Position numbers and translations under genes: made by a program. The notes under the pieces are model-generated. The model was given only the letters and a program-made list of their open reading frames with translations, was not told the origin of the DNA and searched no databases. DNA of 64,000 nt. Source: Pseudomonadota bacterium (GTDB lineage Bacteria > Pseudomonadota > Gammaproteobacteria > Burkholderiales > Methylophilaceae). Shown piece after piece: positions 61,779-64,000 of this stretch. The stretch's first letter is position 1. Every line of letters starts with the position of its first letter. The stretch covers positions 105,250-169,249 of the forward strand of contig JAKOVB010000168.1 of assembly GCA_029782295.1 (NCBI GenBank). The letters are read 5' to 3'.

Positions 61779-62267
61779 TCAAGCCACGAAACGGTTGACT
61801 GCGACCCGCAGGCGCTGCCCCAGCATGTGGGCGAGTGCCAGCGAGAGCTTTGAGGCGACGACCGCATGGGTGTGCAGCAGGCCGAGGAAATCATCGCGGA
61901 ACAGTACCGCCAGTTCGCAGTCTTCCGCGGCGCGCGCCTGGGCCATGCGGGGTGCGTTGTCGAGCAGCGCCATTTCCCCGAAACACTGCCCGGCGCCGAG
62001 TTCCGCGATGGCTGCTTCTTCAGGGCGGCCCTGACGACACACCAGAATCTGGCCGGACAGGATAAAATAAACTGTTTGGCCTTCCTCGCCTTCGTCGAAT
62101 ACGATTTCGTTTCGCGTATAGCTGCGCCGGTGCAGCAGCCCGTCCAGCGTGCGCAGTTCGCGGCGGCTCAGGTCGGAAAACAGGGCGATAGTGCGCAAGG
62201 CGGCGAGATGTGGCGGGTCGAACTTGCTGCGGATCAGGCGATTGAGCATGTGCGGTGCTTCCGGCAT
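61779..62267 (-). CDS. stand-alone cyclic-nucleotide-binding domain protein
   Basis: This 162-residue protein has a CRP-type beta-roll (residues about 28-140) with VFDEGEEGQTVYFILSGQI and the phosphate-cassette-like LGAGQCFGEMALLDNAPRMA, but no DNA-binding helix-turn-helix behind it. It may regulate a partner protein by binding a nucleotide. The next gene in its operon is the PerM-family membrane protein. Ligand binding is inferred only from the intact FGEMALL segment. Confidence 0.82.
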   Translation of the reverse strand: MPEAPHMLNRLIRSKFDPPHLAALRTIALFSDLSRRELRTLDGLLHRRSYTRNEIVFDEGEEGQTVYFILSGQILVCRQGRPEEAAIAELGAGQCFGEMALLDNAPRMAQARAAEDCELAVLFRDDFLGLLHTHAVVASKLSLALAHMLGQRLRVAVNRFVA

Positions 62268-62326
62268 GGGGTTACACCATGTTATCCCGATCGCGCAGGC
62301 GCTTCAATTCGAGAAAAGGCAGCGTT

Positions 62327-63001
62327 ATGGAACAGGATTTCTGGCACGAACGATGGCAGCAACAGCAGATCGGATTCCATCAGGAGGAGATCAATCCCCA
62401 TCTGGAGGCGTTCTGGCCGGAGTTGCGAATTCCACCCGGGGCCTTGGTGTTCGTGCCCCTGTGTGGCAAGTCCGGCGACATGCTCTGGCTGTGCAGCCAG
62501 GGTTACCGCGTGCTGGGGGTGGAGTTGAGCCCGCTGGCCGTGGAAGCATTTTTTGCAGAAAACGGACTGGTTTACACCAGAACGGCCAAACCTCGTTACA
62601 TCCTCTATGAAAGCGCTGAACTCAGCATTTACTGCGGCGATTTCTTCGATCTCGTCGAGGGCGATCTGGAGGGTGTGCAGGCCGTGTTCGACCGCGCTTC
62701 GCTGGTCGCGCTGCCTACGGAGATGCGTCACGCCTATGCGACCCATATGAAACGCCTGTTGCCGAGCGGATGCCGGACGCTGCTGGTGACATTCGAATAT
62801 GCACAGCAGGAAATGGCGGGGCCGCCGTTCAGTGTCCGGGAAAACGAGGTGCGGGACCTGTACGAGGATGACTGCAAGGTGGAGCTTCGACACACGCTGG
62901 ACATCCTGCCGCAGGAACCGCGCTTCCGGAGCAAGGGGCTGACCCGGCTGGAAGAAAAAGTGTATTTCCTCACCTTCAACGGCCGCGAGGGGTACGCATG
63001 A
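62327..63001 (+). CDS. tpm: thiopurine S-methyltransferase family protein
   Basis: This 224-residue SAM-dependent methyltransferase opens with FWHERWQQQQIGFHQEE, the family signature. The SAM motif is in VFVPLCGKSGDMLWL and GVELSPLAVEAFF. Bacterial Tpm enzymes methylate selenium and tellurium oxyanions as well as thiopurines; which one applies here is not known. The start at 62327 has AAAAGG upstream. The stop overlaps the yjbQ start by 4 bases. Confidence 0.92.
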   Translation: MEQDFWHERWQQQQIGFHQEEINPHLEAFWPELRIPPGALVFVPLCGKSGDMLWLCSQGYRVLGVELSPLAVEAFFAENGLVYTRTAKPRYILYESAELSIYCGDFFDLVEGDLEGVQAVFDRASLVALPTEMRHAYATHMKRLLPSGCRTLLVTFEYAQQEMAGPPFSVRENEVRDLYEDDCKVELRHTLDILPQEPRFRSKGLTRLEEKVYFLTFNGREGYA

Positions 63002-63417
63002 AACAGCACGTTCACCAGATCGCCGTGCACACGCACGGGCGTCGCCTTTACGACGTGACTGCACAGGTCTGTGACTGGGCGGCGGCGGCGGGCATGGCAA
63101 CCGGTTTGCTGACGGTTTACATCCAGCATACCTCGGCCAGCCTGCTGATCAACGAGAATTACGATTCGGATGTCGTCGCGGATCTCGAGCGATTTTTCAA
63201 GCGGCTCGTGCCGGACGGGGATCCGTTGTTCGAACATACGATCGAGGGGCCGGACGACATGCCGGCGCATGTGCGCACGGCGCTGACCCAGACCCATCTC
63301 TCCATCCCGCTGGTGAATGGACGGCCGGCGCTCGGGACCTGGCAGGGGGTTTTCCTCTACGAGCATCGCCATGCCCCGGCGCAACGCAAGTTGCTGTTGC
63401 ACCTGATCGGCGAGTGA
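62998..63417 (+). CDS. YjbQ (UPF0047) family protein
   Basis: This 139-residue small cytoplasmic protein has the YjbQ signature TVYIQHTSASLLINENYD and LFEHTIEGPDDMPAHVR with the conserved histidines, and ends with the family string YEHRHAP. Members show weak thiamine-phosphate synthase activity; the true role is not settled. It is translationally coupled to the methyltransferase gene. Confidence 0.88.
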   Translation: MKQHVHQIAVHTHGRRLYDVTAQVCDWAAAAGMATGLLTVYIQHTSASLLINENYDSDVVADLERFFKRLVPDGDPLFEHTIEGPDDMPAHVRTALTQTHLSIPLVNGRPALGTWQGVFLYEHRHAPAQRKLLLHLIGE

Positions 63418-63430
63418 AGCGCCCGGGCGG

Positions 63431-64000
63431 CTAGATGCCCAAGGCGACCGTCGCCTCTACCACATTGCCTTTGCCGCTGTAATTGAGGTTGGCAAAGGCG
63501 ATCTTGGCGGCCATGGCGATGCCGCGGCCGTGGTTGTCCATCATCCGGTCCGTGCTCATTTCCAGATACTTTTCCCACTCGAAGCCGTCACCTTCGTCGA
63601 TGACGGTGAACGTCAGATGATTGCTGAAGCGGCGTAGCTTCACGCAGGCTTCGCGGCTGGCATACTCCGGCATCGTGAGTCGTTGCTCGATTTCCGCGTC
63701 CATCCGGTTTTCCTGCAAGAGGATGGTTTTCTCGTCATAGCTGATGCCCAGGTTGCCGTGCTCGATGGCGTTCAGCATCAATTCCAGGAGGCCCATGCCG
63801 GCCGCCTGCGGATTGGGACAGATGCTGGTCACCAGGGCACAGATCAGTTTGGCCTCGGCGCGGTTGCGAAAGGTAAAGGTGGCCTCTTCCATATGCTTGG
63901 CTGCCTGCTTCAGATTGGCCAGGTCCAGCATCAGGCTGCGGCTGTTCATGCTGTCGCGAAGGGCTGTCGCGATGACCTCGCGCAGTACTTCTTGCGAGAA
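63431..64000 (-). CDS. protein with anti-sigma-type HATPase domain (N-terminus cut by window)
   Basis: The visible 189 residues end in a HATPase_c domain of the RsbW/serine-kinase type: GLLELMLNAIEHGNLGI (N box), VIDEGDGFEW (G1) and DNHGRGIAMAAKIA (G2). The frame stays open to the right edge (FSQEVLREVIATALRDS precedes the first internal ATG at 63949) and that part reads like the end of a receiver domain and a linker. I think the full gene is a response regulator fused to an ATPase, known in Proteobacteria. The upstream part is outside the window. Confidence 0.75.
   Translation of the reverse strand, partial: FSQEVLREVIATALRDSMNSRSLMLDLANLKQAAKHMEEATFTFRNRAEAKLICALVTSICPNPQAAGMGLLELMLNAIEHGNLGISYDEKTILLQENRMDAEIEQRLTMPEYASREACVKLRRFSNHLTFTVIDEGDGFEWEKYLEMSTDRMMDNHGRGIAMAAKIAFANLNYSGKGNVVEATVALGI

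Overview
This 64 kb window looks like the chromosome of a chemolithoautotrophic betaproteobacterium, most like the sulfur- or iron-oxidising Nitrosomonadales (Thiobacillus, Sulfuricella, Gallionella relatives). The reasons are: form II RuBisCO with CbbR, CbbQ and CbbO; a membrane H+-pyrophosphatase; a beta carbonic anhydrase; a RegB/RegA-type redox system; gene orders typical of Betaproteobacteria (dciA / M23 peptidase / secA / DUF1289; argJ / DUF815 / mutT; pilD / coaE / zapD / yacG; ispB / rplU-rpmA-obgE-proB; murJ / ribF / ileS / lspA); and a GC-rich base composition with short gaps. The genus assignment is inference. I see no insertion sequence, prophage, CRISPR array or rRNA operon. One tRNA gene (Pro, anticodon CGG) is present. 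Genes at both window edges are cut.

Layout. 1-2.8 kb: two ubiquinone hydroxylases and periplasmic DsbC. 2.8-5.8 kb (minus): pilC and pilB. 6.1 kb: cold-shock protein. 6.4-12.0 kb: carbon-fixation locus, cbbR divergent from cbbM-cbbQ-cbbO. 12.1-14.4 kb: a tightly overlapped operon psiE-like / purC / DUF1232 / carbonic anhydrase. 14.4-17.3 kb: soluble pyrophosphatase followed by the H+-pumping pyrophosphatase. 17.3-19.6 kb (minus): fatty-acid hydroxylase family protein, TauE/SafE permease, DciA. 19.7-24 kb: M23 peptidase, secA, two small proteins. 24-28 kb (minus): dhaK, dhaL and a GAF-GspE ATPase. 28.2-31.6 kb: argJ, DUF815 ATPase, Nudix-ThiE fusion, small anchored protein. 31.6-34.5 kb (minus): PCuAC copper chaperone, yacG, zapD, coaE, pilD. 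34.7-41.7 kb: two small unknowns, tRNA-Pro, ispB, rplU-rpmA-obgE-proB, purE-purK, rpsT. 41.8-47.5 kb: murJ-ribF-ileS-lspA. 47.5-53.5 kb: sulfite-oxidase-like enzyme, RegA/RegB-type pair, an outer-membrane protein and a TonB-dependent copper receptor. 53.5-57.4 kb: HD-GYP and GGDEF-EAL proteins. 57.5-64 kb: clpB, lipoprotein, PerM-family protein, cyclic-nucleotide-domain protein, tpm, YjbQ, and a cut HATPase-domain protein.

The most interesting signal is in the 48.2-53.6 kb stretch. Three copies of a 15-17 bp dyad (GCGACAT-N-ATGTCGC and close variants) match the RegR/RegA box as I recall it. Each lies upstream of a -10 hexamer on the minus strand, with its centre 31-32 bp from the start of that hexamer. 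One sits in front of regB, one in front of the copper receptor. The third sits in front of no recognisable protein gene: its -10 is six bases upstream of an approximately 86-nt sequence closed by a 7-bp helix and containing two more perfect hairpins. I read this as a candidate redox-controlled small RNA. All regulatory calls are from reading the sequence and are untested.
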